DNA from: DATBJJ01 sp036556425 | Lineage (GTDB): Bacteria > Acidobacteriota > Vicinamibacteria > Vicinamibacterales > 2-12-FULL-66-21 | Direction: 5' to 3' | Assembly (NCBI GenBank): GCA_036556425.1 | Contig: DATBJJ010000006.1 | Span: 62,001 to 126,000 of the forward strand | Length of the DNA stretch: 64,000 bases | Shown here: piece by piece, positions 43,220 through 52,621 of the stretch | Position numbering within the stretch: the stretch's first letter is position 1 | Layout: each line of letters begins with the position of its first letter | The notes under the pieces: generated by a model | Told to the model about the DNA's origin: nothing | What the model saw: only the letters and a program-made list of their open reading frames with translations | Database searches by the model: none | Program-made: the position numbers and the translations under genes

Positions 43220-44485
43220 CTACTCTTCGACGAGTTCCTCGAGCCTTCGACTGGGCCGACGCAAGCCGACGCCTCGGCTGGACGTGCGGATGAATTCGGT
43301 GAGGTAATCCACTTCGTCGCAGCGCAGCGACGGATCGCGCGCGATCTGCGCGAGCGCGCGGCTCGTGTTCGAGTGCACGAGATATCGAAACGCCCGGCGG
43401 AGCTTGCTGATGGCGTCCTTCGAGAACTTCCGCCGCTCGAGGCCGATCGTGTTCAAGCCGTAGATCCTGGCGCGATTGCCGACCGTCTTCGCGAACGGCA
43501 GCGCGTCCTTCGTCACGACCGAATAGCCGCCGATGAACGCGTGACGGCCGACGCGGCAGAACTGGTGGACGCCCGAGAACGCGCTCACCGCGGCGAAGTC
43601 CTCGACGGTGACGTGCCCGCCGAGCGTCGCGGCATTCCCGAAGATCGTGTGGTTCCCGACGTGGCAGTCGTGCGCGATGTGCGCGTACGCCATGAACACG
43701 TTGTGGTCGCCGATCTCCGTGACGCCGCCGCCCCCTTCGGTGCCGCGGTGAATCGTGACGAACTCGCGGAACACGTTGCGGTGCCCGATCGCGAGCCGCG
43801 TCTTCTCTCCCTTGAACTTGAGATCCTGCGGAATGAGTCCGATCGACGCGAACGGGAACACCTGATTCCCGTCGCCGATCTCGGTCCATCCGTCGATGAC
43901 GCTCGACGCGCCGACGCGGCAGTCTCGCCCGAGGACGACGTGCTCGCCGAGAATCGCATGCGGCCCGATCACGCTGCCCGGACCAATCGTCGCGCCAGGG
44001 TGCACGATCGCCGTCGGATCGACCGACACGCCGGGCCTGGAGCCCGGTGCCGCTTCGGGCGCGAGCGCCATGACCAGCTCCGCTTCCGCCACGACCGCTT
44101 CGTCGATCGACGCGACCGCGTGCGCGCGCGCGAGGCGCGATCGCCGCGCGCCGAGCGTGACCTCGAGGCGCAGCCGATCGCCGGGCACAACCTGTCGACG
44201 GAATTTCGCGTTGTCGACGCCGCGGAGATACGCGCGGCCGGATGGCCGCCCGTCGGGTGATTGCACCAGCAGCAGCGCGGCCGCCTGCGCGAGCGTTTCA
44301 ATCAAGAGCACGCCGGGCATCAACGGCGTGCCGGGGAAATGCCCCTGGAAGAAATCCTCGCTGACGCTGACGTTCTTGACCGCGACGAGCCGCTTCCCCG
44401 GCTCGTGCTCCAACACGGCATCCACGAGCGCCGAGGGATACCTGTAGCAGAATCGATCGATGGCGTCGGGGATGCTGAGCGACAC
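43220..44485 (-). CDS. lpxA: FabZ-LpxA fusion protein
   Basis: 421 residues. Residues 1 to about 145 are a hot-dog 3-hydroxyacyl-ACP dehydratase (FabZ): VSEDFFQGHFPGTPLMPGVL with the active-site His and Glu region, LRGVDNAKFR. From about 155 the left-handed helix of UDP-GlcNAc acyltransferase (LpxA) follows: hexapeptide repeats, YAHIAHDCHVGN with the catalytic His, then SGVHQFCRVGRHAFIGG. Both enzymes act on 3-hydroxyacyl-ACP, so fusion would channel or balance the shared substrate. The start is GTG 44485, 10 bases after ompH. Confidence 0.92.
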   Translation of the reverse strand: MSLSIPDAIDRFCYRYPSALVDAVLEHEPGKRLVAVKNVSVSEDFFQGHFPGTPLMPGVLLIETLAQAAALLLVQSPDGRPSGRAYLRGVDNAKFRRQVVPGDRLRLEVTLGARRSRLARAHAVASIDEAVVAEAELVMALAPEAAPGSRPGVSVDPTAIVHPGATIGPGSVIGPHAILGEHVVLGRDCRVGASSVIDGWTEIGDGNQVFPFASIGLIPQDLKFKGEKTRLAIGHRNVFREFVTIHRGTEGGGGVTEIGDHNVFMAYAHIAHDCHVGNHTIFGNAATLGGHVTVEDFAAVSAFSGVHQFCRVGRHAFIGGYSVVTKDALPFAKTVGNRARIYGLNTIGLERRKFSKDAISKLRRAFRYLVHSNTSRALAQIARDPSLRCDEVDYLTEFIRTSSRGVGLRRPSRRLEELVEE

Positions 44486-44495
44486 AGGCCGGCGA

Positions 44496-45125
44496 CTACT
44501 TCTTCGGCGCCGTCTTGCTCGCGGCGTCGAGCCGCTTGATGACTTCCTGCGTCAGATCGAGCCCGGTGTCGACCCACATCGCACCGTTGTTCTGAATGTC
44601 GAACAACATGTGGAGGCCCTTCTCCTTGCCGATCGCGTCGAGGACGGGCGTCAGCTTCCGCTGGAACTCGATCTGAAGCTCGTTCTGGAGCGCCTGCCGG
44701 TCCGACTGCGCCTCCTGCTGGAGGAACTGCACTTCACGCGTCAGCTTGTCGACTTCCTTCTCGAGCGCGAGCCGCGCGTTGTCGTTCATGATGCCCGAGC
44801 TGGTCTGCTGCTTCGTGCGCGCGTCTTCGAGCTGCTTGTTCTTCGCCTGGATCTCGGCGACCTTCTTTTTCTCGAGCTCCTGCAGCTTGGCCGTCGCGGC
44901 TTTGCCGTCGACCGAGGTGGACGCGACCGCCTGAATGTCGATGTAGGCGATCTTCGCGCCCTCCGGATACGGGCGCGGCGCTTCGGCCGTTGCGGCCGGC
45001 GGCGCGGGCGCCGGCGTGGTCGGCGGCTTCGTCGGCTGTGCCGGTGGAGTGGTCTGCGCCAGCGCGGGTCCGACGGTAATCGCGGTGACCGCCGCGACGA
45101 CTATCAGCATCTTCAGCACTCTCAT
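44496..45125 (-). CDS. skp: OmpH/Skp-like periplasmic chaperone
   Basis: A 209-residue protein: signal peptide (ends ALA near 23), proline-rich spacer, then GAKIAYIDIQAVASTS and a long Glu/Lys/Gln coiled coil. It resembles Skp, which carries unfolded outer-membrane proteins to BamA, the gene directly upstream. The proline-rich linker before the Skp domain is longer than usual. Confidence 0.88.
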   Translation of the reverse strand: MRVLKMLIVVAAVTAITVGPALAQTTPPAQPTKPPTTPAPAPPAATAEAPRPYPEGAKIAYIDIQAVASTSVDGKAATAKLQELEKKKVAEIQAKNKQLEDARTKQQTSSGIMNDNARLALEKEVDKLTREVQFLQQEAQSDRQALQNELQIEFQRKLTPVLDAIGKEKGLHMLFDIQNNGAMWVDTGLDLTQEVIKRLDAASKTAPKK

Positions 45126-45177
45126 GAAATGAGTCCCTTTCGATTATTGGCTATCCGGGTCAGCCCAACATTCTAGC

Positions 45178-48000
45178 TTAGAACGTCGAGCCGACCGCGA
45201 AGCGGAACTTCCACTTCTTTTCCGGCCGGAGGTTGTTGTCCAGCACGCCGCCGCGCGATGGATTGGCCGCGAAAATCAGCCGGAACGGCACGTTCAGCAC
45301 GGGCATGAAGAACCGGATCTCGGCGCCGGTCGACGACTTGAACGCGCTGCGCTCGCCGATCACTTCCGTCAACGGATCGAACCCGCTCGTGAACGGATTC
45401 AGCACGGTGTAGAAATCGCCCGAATTCGGGATGAGCGCGCCCGGCACCGTCGTCTGCGTCACCGGCTCCTTCAACGAGAACTTCTCGCCGCGATCGCGCA
45501 CCTGGCCGACGTCGTAGAACAGCACGAGGCGGACGGGTCCGGCGATGCTGATCAGGTATTCCGCGTTGAAGAGCAGGCTCTTGTTGCCGCCCACCACGAG
45601 CCCGGTCGCCTGATCGCGCGGGCCGACGGTCCGCAGATCGAAGCCCCGCATGCTGTACTCGCCGCCGAGGAACAGCTTCTCGAAGATCGGCAGCTCCGTC
45701 GTGCTGCCGTAGGGCGAGATGTATTCCCCTTGCACGCGGAACCCGAGCGAGGTGCGCCGCTTCGCGCCGAGCGGGAAGTACCAGATGCCTTCCGCGCGCG
45801 GATTGTAGAAATTCGTGTTGCCGCCGACCCCCGCGAAATCCATCGACAGCGTGTAGCGCGTGCCGCTCGTCGGGAAGATCGGGTGGTCGACCGTGTTGAA
45901 CACGAAGCTCGGACCGATCTTGCTGATCGTGCGCTGGCCGCCTTGGCCGATGAGCAGCGAATCGTAGAGGAACGGGTTGCCCGCGAGCACGAGCGGATCC
46001 TGGTAGAGCGGGTTCAGCTCCTTGACCTTCACCTGCTCGTAGCTGTAGTTGATGAACATCCGCGAGTAGTTCGCGACCTGGAAGCCGAAGACGAGGTTGC
46101 CGCCCGTCGACGCCTGCGTGAACTGCCCCTCGTACCGAATCTCGCGCGCGAAGAGATCGATGCCGGCCGTCATCGGACGATCGAAGAGGAACGGCTCGGT
46201 GAACGCGAGCTGGTAGTTCTTGGCGCGATTGCCCTGCTGCGCGGTTGCGGTGAACGTCTCGCCCCGCCCGAGGAAGTTCGACGTCTGGAACGACAACTGA
46301 CCGAAGAAGCCGTCGAACTGCGACACGCCGGCGCCGAACGTCAGCTGATTGCGGTTCTGCTCCTCGAACTTCAGTTGGATGTCGACCTTGTTCTCCGCGT
46401 TCGGCGTCTTCTGGACGTCGACCGCTTCGCCTTCGAGCGGCTTGAAGTAGCCGAGCTGATTGAGGCGGCGAACGCTGTCCTTCAACGCCTGCGTGTTGAA
46501 CACGCCCATCTCGAGCAGACGCAGCTCGCGCCGGATGACGTTGTCGCGCGTCGTCGTATTCCCGATGAACGTGATGCGGTTGATGTAGTACTGCTTCCCT
46601 TCATCCACGCGCATCGTCACGTCGACGATCGGCGGCTCGTCTTTCACGTTCTTCGCCGTCGGCTTCCCTGCCGCCGACGCTTCCGGCTTCGCGGTTTTCT
46701 CGTCCGCCTTCTCTGGCGCTGGTGGTCCCGCGGGTGCGGGCGGACCGGCGGCGCCCTCGTCTTCGCCGTTCCGCGGCTGGTCGCGAGGCTGGAGATCGGG
46801 ATACGCGGTGAACTCGAAGTAGCCGCCGCTGCCGTAGACCTCCTGCGCTTTCTCGAGCCCCTTCTTGACCTTTTTCTGGCTGTAGATTTCGCCCTTCTCC
46901 AGCTTGAAGAGCGGACGCAGCGCCTCGGACTTGACGACCTTGTTGCCGTCGAACGTGAAATCGCCGACGCGATACTTCTTGCCTTCCGTGATCGGCACCT
47001 GCAGCTGAATCCAACGCGTCTTGCCGTCCGACGAGTCCTCGAGGGTCTTCATCGTCGGCTGCCCGACCTGCGCCATGATGTAGCCCTCATCACGATAGTG
47101 GTCGGTGATGAGCTGCGCGTCCTCGGCGAACTTGTCTTCCTTGTACGTCCCGCCGCCCGTGATGAATCCGAAGAACCCCTTTTCCTTGTTCTCCTTCATC
47201 TTTCGCGAGAGCGAGCCGTCGCCGATCGCTTTGTTGCCGACGAAGTCCACGTCGCGAATCCGCACCTTCGGACCCTCGGTGACGTGGAACGTGACGTGAA
47301 CCAGCTTGGGGCCGCCTTCGACCTCCTTGATCTCGGGATGCACTTCGGCGAACTGATATCCCTCGGCGGCGTAGAGCTCGCGCACGACGCCGGTCACGCG
47401 GCGAATGAGCCCCGGATCGATGAACGAATCCAAACGGATCGTGATCGCTTTTTCTTTCAGCTTCTCTTCGATCTTCGATTGATCGACTTTCTTCAGCCCT
47501 TCGTAGTCGACGATCTTGACGCGCTGCCGCTCCTCCATGTTGTAGACAATCATCTTGCCTACGACACCGTTGGCGAACGGGAAGTCCTCGGTGTGGACGT
47601 CGAGATCGTCGAGGAAGTTGGTCGCCCAGAGACGCCGGAAGTCGTCGCGCGCGATCTGCTCGATGGAATCGTCGTACGGCACCCATCGATTGTTCTGCGC
47701 GCTACTCAGCTTCGACTTCGCCTCGATGTAATACAGGTACGTGTTCGCTTCGACCACGGGATATCCGCCCTGCTTCTCGAAGCACAGCACGACCTGGTAG
47801 AGGACGGGACCCGAACCGGCCGGCGGCAGATTCTGCGGGGCGGCGACGGGCTGGCCGCACACCGTTCGAATGGCGGCGGCGGCCTGTGGAGGCGCGGCGG
47901 GCGCCTGGGCGTGGGTGATGACGGCGGCGCCCGCGGCCATCAGCGCAGCCGCGGCCGTGCCCGCGGTCAGCTTCGCGGAGACGAACTTTGGGACAGGCAT
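45178..48000 (-). CDS. bamA: Outer-membrane protein assembly factor BamA
   Basis: 940 residues. Signal peptide (ends near 32), five POTRA-like domains up to about residue 570, and a 16-stranded barrel with LGGEYSMRGFD, VLFYDVG and a terminal Phe (VGSTF). It inserts outer-membrane proteins. Between POTRA 4 and 5 lies a low-complexity Pro/Ala/Lys/Glu stretch (PPAPAGPPAPEKADEKTA) of about 60 residues, which is unusual, and an N-terminal segment of about 70 residues precedes POTRA 1. The minus-strand leader contains a hairpin at 48029-48058. Confidence 0.95.
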   Translation of the reverse strand: MPVPKFVSAKLTAGTAAAALMAAGAAVITHAQAPAAPPQAAAAIRTVCGQPVAAPQNLPPAGSGPVLYQVVLCFEKQGGYPVVEANTYLYYIEAKSKLSSAQNNRWVPYDDSIEQIARDDFRRLWATNFLDDLDVHTEDFPFANGVVGKMIVYNMEERQRVKIVDYEGLKKVDQSKIEEKLKEKAITIRLDSFIDPGLIRRVTGVVRELYAAEGYQFAEVHPEIKEVEGGPKLVHVTFHVTEGPKVRIRDVDFVGNKAIGDGSLSRKMKENKEKGFFGFITGGGTYKEDKFAEDAQLITDHYRDEGYIMAQVGQPTMKTLEDSSDGKTRWIQLQVPITEGKKYRVGDFTFDGNKVVKSEALRPLFKLEKGEIYSQKKVKKGLEKAQEVYGSGGYFEFTAYPDLQPRDQPRNGEDEGAAGPPAPAGPPAPEKADEKTAKPEASAAGKPTAKNVKDEPPIVDVTMRVDEGKQYYINRITFIGNTTTRDNVIRRELRLLEMGVFNTQALKDSVRRLNQLGYFKPLEGEAVDVQKTPNAENKVDIQLKFEEQNRNQLTFGAGVSQFDGFFGQLSFQTSNFLGRGETFTATAQQGNRAKNYQLAFTEPFLFDRPMTAGIDLFAREIRYEGQFTQASTGGNLVFGFQVANYSRMFINYSYEQVKVKELNPLYQDPLVLAGNPFLYDSLLIGQGGQRTISKIGPSFVFNTVDHPIFPTSGTRYTLSMDFAGVGGNTNFYNPRAEGIWYFPLGAKRRTSLGFRVQGEYISPYGSTTELPIFEKLFLGGEYSMRGFDLRTVGPRDQATGLVVGGNKSLLFNAEYLISIAGPVRLVLFYDVGQVRDRGEKFSLKEPVTQTTVPGALIPNSGDFYTVLNPFTSGFDPLTEVIGERSAFKSSTGAEIRFFMPVLNVPFRLIFAANPSRGGVLDNNLRPEKKWKFRFAVGSTF

Positions 48001-48028
48001 ATTTCAGACGACATCACAGCGGAGTGAG

Positions 48029-48058
48029 CCCCGGCCGCGGTCTCCTCCCAGGCCGGGG
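48029..48058. promoter_or_regulatory. Hairpin in the gap between clpC and bamA
   Basis: Perfect 8-base arms CCCCGGCC and GGCCGGGG enclose a 14-base loop with a GGGAGGAG-like sequence on the minus strand. There is no T-run. It may be a clpC terminator of poor quality, a mRNA processing site or a control element 29 bases before the bamA start. Confidence 0.45.
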
Positions 48059-48094
48059 ACGACAACTCAAGGAGTTTACTGGATGTAAGACGTA

Positions 48095-50530
48095 TCAGGC
48101 CAGCCGCCGGCCTGCCAGCGCCTCGCCCGCGGGACGGTAGGCGAGCGTCCCGCCGTCGAGATAGACCTCGATCTCTCCGCCCTTCAAATGCCCTCTGATG
48201 AGCTCCTCGGAGAGCGGATCTTCGATGTACCGCTGAATCGCGCGGCGCAGCGGGCGCGCGCCATACGAGCGATCCTTGCACGTCTGCTCGATGATCCAGT
48301 CGATCACGTCGTTCTCGAGCGAGAGCCGGATCTTGCGATCGACCAGGTTGTCGTTCAGCTGTTTGACCAGCAGCCGCGTAATCGTCCGCAGGTCGTCGTC
48401 GGACAGCGCCTCGAACACGATGATCTCGTCGATGCGGTTGATGAACTCGGGGTTGAAGGTCTTGCGAACCTCGCCGAGCACCATGTCATTCACGCTGCGG
48501 CTGATCGCCCCGGAGTCCGACGACTGGAAGCCGAGAGATGCCTTCTTCTGGATGAAGCGCGCGCCGATGTTCGACGTCATGATGATGATCGAGTTCTTGA
48601 AGTTCACCCGGTTGCCGAGGCCGTCGGTGAGGTGGCCGTCCTCGAAGACCTGCAGCAGGATGTTGAAGAGATCCGGGTGCGCTTTTTCGATCTCGTCGAG
48701 CAGCACGACCGAGTACGGATTCCGTTTCACCTTTTCGGTGAGCTGGCCGCCCTCCTCGTGGCCCACGTATCCCGGGGGCGATCCGATCAACTTCGAGACG
48801 GAGTGCTTCTCCATGTACTCCGACATGTCGAAGCGGATGAGCGCGTGATCGCTGCCGAACAGGAAGTTCGCGAGCGCCCGCGCCAATTCCGTTTTGCCGA
48901 CGCCGGTCGGCCCGAGGAACACGAAGCTGCCGACGGGACGGTTCGGGTTCTTGAGTCCCGCGCGCGATCGGCGAATCGCGCGCGACAGCGCGGAGATCGC
49001 CTTCTCCTGTGAGATGACGCGCTTGTGGAGCTCGTCTTCCATCCGCAGGAGCTTGTCGCCCTCGTCCTGGTTGATCGACGTCAGCGGCACGCCGGTCCAC
49101 TTCGACACGACTTCGTCGATTTCCGCCTTGCCGACGACGACGCGCCGCGTGCTGGACTTCACGTCGAACTTCTCGCGCACGAACTGCAGGTTCTCGCGTG
49201 CCTGCACTTCCTGCTCGCGATAGAACTGCGCCTTCTCGAAGTTCTTCTCGGAAACCGCGTTCTCCATCTGCTCGACGGCGACGCGAATGCTCTTGTTGAT
49301 CTCGCCGAACTCCTCGCTGTAGCCTGCCTCGCGCAGCTTCGCGCGCGCGCCCGCTTCGTCGACGAGATCGATCGCCTTGTCGGGCAGGAAGCGATCCGTG
49401 ATGTAGCGGCTCGACTGGTACACCGCGGCTTCGATCGCCTCGGACGTGTACTCGACGTGATGGAACGACTCGTACCGATCCTTGACGCCGAGGAGCACCT
49501 CGATCGTCTCGCGTTCCGTCGGCGGATCGACTTTGATCGCCTGGAACCGGCGCTCGAGCGATCGATCCTTCTCGATGTATTTACGATATTCGGCCGGCGT
49601 GGTCGCGCCGATGCAGCGGATCTCGCCGCGCGACAGCGCGGGCTTGAGAATGTTCGCGGCGTCGAGCGACCCTTCCGCCGACCCCGCGCCGACGAGCGTG
49701 TGCAGCTCGTCGATGAACACGATGATGTTCGGGTTCTCGGTCAGCTCCTTCATGATCGCCTTGAGGCGCTCTTCGAACTGACCGCGATACTTGGTGCCGG
49801 CGACGATGAGCGAGATGTCGAGGGCGAGGATGCGCTTGTCGGCCAGGAAGTGCGGCACGTCGCCGTACACGATCTTCTGCGACAACCCTTCGACGATCGC
49901 TGTCTTGCCCACGCCCGGCTCGCCGATGAGCACGGCGTTGTTCTTCGTCCGGCGGCACAGAACCTGCTGCACGCGCTCGACCTCGATATGCCGGCCCACG
50001 AGCGGATCGAGCTGATTCTTCATCGCGGCGTCGGTCAGGTCGCGGCTGAATTCGGCCAGCAGCGGCGTTTCCTTGACGCGCGTCAACGTCGTTTTCTCAT
50101 TCAGGAGCGCCACGATGTCCTCGCGGACGGTGTTGAGGCGCATCCCTTTTTCCATCAGGATGGTGGCCGCAACGGAGCGCTCTTCGCGGAGAATACCGAG
50201 GAGCAGATGTTCGGTCCCGATGTAGTTGTGCAGGAGGCGATCGGCTTCTTCCGCCGCGTACTGGAGCACGCGCTTGGTTTCCGCGCTGAAGGGAATCTCC
50301 ACCGAGGTCGAGACCTTCTCGCGGAAGACGGTCCGGCCTTCGATCTCTTTGCGAATGCTTTCGAGAGAGAGGTGCGAGCGCGCGAAGATGCGGCTGGTCA
50401 GCCCCTTCCCTTCGCGTATCAGTCCGAGCAGGAGATGCTCGGTTTCGATCGAGATGCTGCCGAGCTGACTGGCCTCGTATCGTGCGAAGAAGAGGACCCG
50501 CCGAGCCCGCTCCGTATATCGTTCGAACAT
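48095..50530 (-). CDS. clpC: ATP-dependent Clp protease ATPase subunit ClpC
   Basis: 811 residues. Two N-terminal repeats (HLLLGLIREGKG, HLLLGILREE), AAA-1 with GEPGVGKTAIVEG, a UVR/middle domain (EKAQFYREQEVQA), AAA-2 with GPTGVGKTELARAL and DMSEYMEKHSVS. It unfolds damaged or tagged proteins for ClpP. Minus-strand TATAAT 41 bases upstream is a good -10. clpC is not linked to clpP here; it precedes bamA. Confidence 0.97.
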   Translation of the reverse strand: MFERYTERARRVLFFARYEASQLGSISIETEHLLLGLIREGKGLTSRIFARSHLSLESIRKEIEGRTVFREKVSTSVEIPFSAETKRVLQYAAEEADRLLHNYIGTEHLLLGILREERSVAATILMEKGMRLNTVREDIVALLNEKTTLTRVKETPLLAEFSRDLTDAAMKNQLDPLVGRHIEVERVQQVLCRRTKNNAVLIGEPGVGKTAIVEGLSQKIVYGDVPHFLADKRILALDISLIVAGTKYRGQFEERLKAIMKELTENPNIIVFIDELHTLVGAGSAEGSLDAANILKPALSRGEIRCIGATTPAEYRKYIEKDRSLERRFQAIKVDPPTERETIEVLLGVKDRYESFHHVEYTSEAIEAAVYQSSRYITDRFLPDKAIDLVDEAGARAKLREAGYSEEFGEINKSIRVAVEQMENAVSEKNFEKAQFYREQEVQARENLQFVREKFDVKSSTRRVVVGKAEIDEVVSKWTGVPLTSINQDEGDKLLRMEDELHKRVISQEKAISALSRAIRRSRAGLKNPNRPVGSFVFLGPTGVGKTELARALANFLFGSDHALIRFDMSEYMEKHSVSKLIGSPPGYVGHEEGGQLTEKVKRNPYSVVLLDEIEKAHPDLFNILLQVFEDGHLTDGLGNRVNFKNSIIIMTSNIGARFIQKKASLGFQSSDSGAISRSVNDMVLGEVRKTFNPEFINRIDEIIVFEALSDDDLRTITRLLVKQLNDNLVDRKIRLSLENDVIDWIIEQTCKDRSYGARPLRRAIQRYIEDPLSEELIRGHLKGGEIEVYLDGGTLAYRPAGEALAGRRLA

Positions 50531-50570
50531 CCGGGTTTACCTATGGTTTATCGGGAGTATTTCTAACAGC

Positions 50571-50576
50571 ATTATA
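50571..50576 (-). promoter_or_regulatory. -10 element of the clpC promoter
   Basis: Minus-strand TATAAT in an AT-enriched stretch, giving a leader of about 34 bases. No clear -35 is seen. The gap 50531-50798 also holds the promoter of the divergent acyl-CoA dehydrogenase, which I cannot locate with confidence. Confidence 0.55.
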
Positions 50577-50798
50577 CGACAGCCCCAGCGCGATTCGTTA
50601 CGCCTAAGTGAGGCTCTGTAGGGCAGTTAGTGGGACAGACGGTCCGCGCGAACGTAAAAATGACACCACCCGCCAGCTCCAGAAAGCTCTACCCGAAAGA
50701 ACGTGCGAGCCTCCCGTTCGGAACACGCGCGCTCGTCGTTGATGCTCGCCGGAGGGGTCTGTACCCCGTATGACGCACTCGAAAGGAGACGGAGTCCC

Positions 50799-51974
50799 AT
50801 GTCTGTTACCTCGGTCGGTCTTTTGCCCCAATCCCTGCTCGACGCCTGTCGCAGCCGAGCGGCGACTCATGATCGCGACAACACGTTCTTCAAGGACGAC
50901 TTCGACGCCCTCGTGAAAGCCCGCTATCTGCTGCTTACGGTGCCGAAAGAGTTCGGCGGCCTGAGCTATACCCTTGCCGACATGTCACACCAGACGCGGC
51001 AACTTGCGATGTACGCCCCGGCGACGGCCCTCGCTATGAACATGCACCACTATTGGGTCGGACTTGCCGCCGATCTCTGGCGCCAGGGAGACAAATCCTG
51101 CGAATGGATCCTGCGCGAAGCGGCGGCCGGCGAGGTGTTCGCCGCCGGGCACGCCGAAACGGGCAACGACCTTCCGCTACTTCTTTCTACGACGAAAGCG
51201 GAACGGGTGGACGGGGGCTACGTGTTCACGGGGCGGAAATCGTTCGGCAGCCTGACGCCCGTGTGGACCCGTCTGGGCGTGCACGGCATGGATACGAGCG
51301 ATCCGAAGGCGCCAAAAATCGTCCATGGCTTCCTGTCGCGGGACACGAAAGGAATCTCGATCAAGGAAACGTGGGACGTCCTCGGCATGCGCGCGACGCG
51401 CAGCGACGACACGGTCCTCGAGCGCGCGTTCTGCCCCGACAAGTACGTCGCGCGGGTGCAGCCGGCCGGCGCCGCCGGGATCGACAACTTCGTCCTCGGC
51501 ATCTTCGCGTGGGCGCTGCTGAACTTCGGGAACGTGTACTACGGGCTCGCGCTGCGCGTCCGCGACCTGATCGCCGAGCACCTCAAGACGAAGACATCGC
51601 TCGCGCTCTCGCGATCGATGGCGTATCACCCCGGCGTGCAGCACGGGATGGCGGAGATCACGATGCAGCTCGAAGCGATCGGCCCGCAGCTCGACACGGT
51701 GACGCGCGACTGGTCGAACGGCGTCGCGCATCCCGACTGGCCGATCAAGATCGTCGCGGCAAAGTACAACGCCGTCGAAGGCGCGTGGCGGATCGTCGAT
51801 CGCGCGATGGATCTCTCGGGCGGGTTCGGCATGTTCAAGAAGAGCGAGCTCGAACGCCTCTTCCGCGACGCCCGCGCCGGACGCTTCCATCCGGCGAACT
51901 CGCTCCTCTCGCACGAGCTCATTGGAAAACTGTCGCTCGGCATCAATCCCGACGAGCAGCCGCGCTGGGGATAA
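50799..51974 (+). CDS. Acyl-CoA dehydrogenase family protein
   Basis: 391 residues from ATG 50799. The start is supported by AAAGGAG and GGAG elements 4-16 bases upstream; an earlier frame start at 50703 lacks such a signal. N-terminal helical domain (VPKEFGGLSYTLADM), a middle beta domain (FTGRKSFGSLTPVWT, VLGMRATRSDD) and a C-terminal helical domain (DLSGGFGMFKKSELERLFRDAR). The usual catalytic Glu position cannot be confirmed by eye. It should feed electrons to ETF. The only other plus-strand gene. Confidence 0.9.
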   Translation: MSVTSVGLLPQSLLDACRSRAATHDRDNTFFKDDFDALVKARYLLLTVPKEFGGLSYTLADMSHQTRQLAMYAPATALAMNMHHYWVGLAADLWRQGDKSCEWILREAAAGEVFAAGHAETGNDLPLLLSTTKAERVDGGYVFTGRKSFGSLTPVWTRLGVHGMDTSDPKAPKIVHGFLSRDTKGISIKETWDVLGMRATRSDDTVLERAFCPDKYVARVQPAGAAGIDNFVLGIFAWALLNFGNVYYGLALRVRDLIAEHLKTKTSLALSRSMAYHPGVQHGMAEITMQLEAIGPQLDTVTRDWSNGVAHPDWPIKIVAAKYNAVEGAWRIVDRAMDLSGGFGMFKKSELERLFRDARAGRFHPANSLLSHELIGKLSLGINPDEQPRWG

Positions 51975-51979
51975 GACGG

Positions 51980-52155
51980 AGTGCCCGGGTGCCAGAGTGC
52001 CAGGGTGCCAAGGTGCCAAGGTGCAGCGTGCCAAGGTGCAGCCCACCAAGATCAAAGCACTGTGCACCCTGCACCCTGCACCCTGGCACCCTGCACCCTG
52101 GCACTTTGGCACCCTGGCACTCTGGCACTCTGGCACTCTGGCCCTTTGGCACCCT
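51980..52155. repeat. Repeat tract G (GTGCCAAG and inverse), inverted arms between convergent genes
   Basis: Between the plus-strand acyl-CoA dehydrogenase and a minus-strand gene. The left arm (51981-52042) uses 7- and 8-base units of the form GTGCCAGG, GTGCCAAG, GTGCAGC. The right arm (52061-52155) is the inverse (CTGGCACC, CTGCACC). The spacer of about 18 bases has no repeat. Long hairpins on both transcripts could stop transcription from either side. Confidence 0.92.
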
Positions 52156-52524
52156 TTACTTGATCGGCTTCGCCGCCCGTACGAGCTTCACTTCGGTTGC
52201 GTGCTTCGACGCGTCGTCGTACTTCGCCGTCACCATGTCGCCGTCCTGGATGAAGTCGTTGACGTGAGGCGTCTTCTTTTCTTCCTTCATCTTGGACATC
52301 TTCGTGCCAAAGCCCTTGCCGACGATCGCGGTCTTCGCGTCGACGGAGAGCTTCCACTCGTTGCTCTTGTCCTTGATCGTGATCGAGTCCGCCGTCACGG
52401 ATGACACCGTTCCGGTGGCGACCTTGGCGGCGCCGGCCGCTTGCAGGGTTGAGGAGGGGGAAGAGGGGAAGGCGAACACTGCGAGGAATAGGGCTGCCAC
52501 TGGAAGTGCAAGCCAGTGCTTCAT
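52156..52524 (-). CDS. Small secreted protein (DUF5666-like)
   Basis: 122 residues: signal peptide (AALFLAVFAFPSS), then a beta-rich domain with VATGTVSSVTADSITIKD, LSVDAKTAIVGKG and FIQDGDMVTAKYDD, similar in layout to small secreted OB-like domains of the DUF5666 type. AAGGAGG lies five bases before the ATG, one of the strongest ribosome sites in the window, so high expression is likely. The function is unknown. A weak TATATT at 52596-52601 may be its -10. Confidence 0.75.
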   Translation of the reverse strand: MKHWLALPVAALFLAVFAFPSSPSSTLQAAGAAKVATGTVSSVTADSITIKDKSNEWKLSVDAKTAIVGKGFGTKMSKMKEEKKTPHVNDFIQDGDMVTAKYDDASKHATEVKLVRAAKPIK

Positions 52525-52621
52525 GATGGCCTCCTTGGGCGTTTCGGCCCGGTGAGCACTGACCTGTTCTACGCCGCCGGGGTCGGCCGGTTCGGAATAT
52601 ATGTGCGGGAGGCCGGACGGT

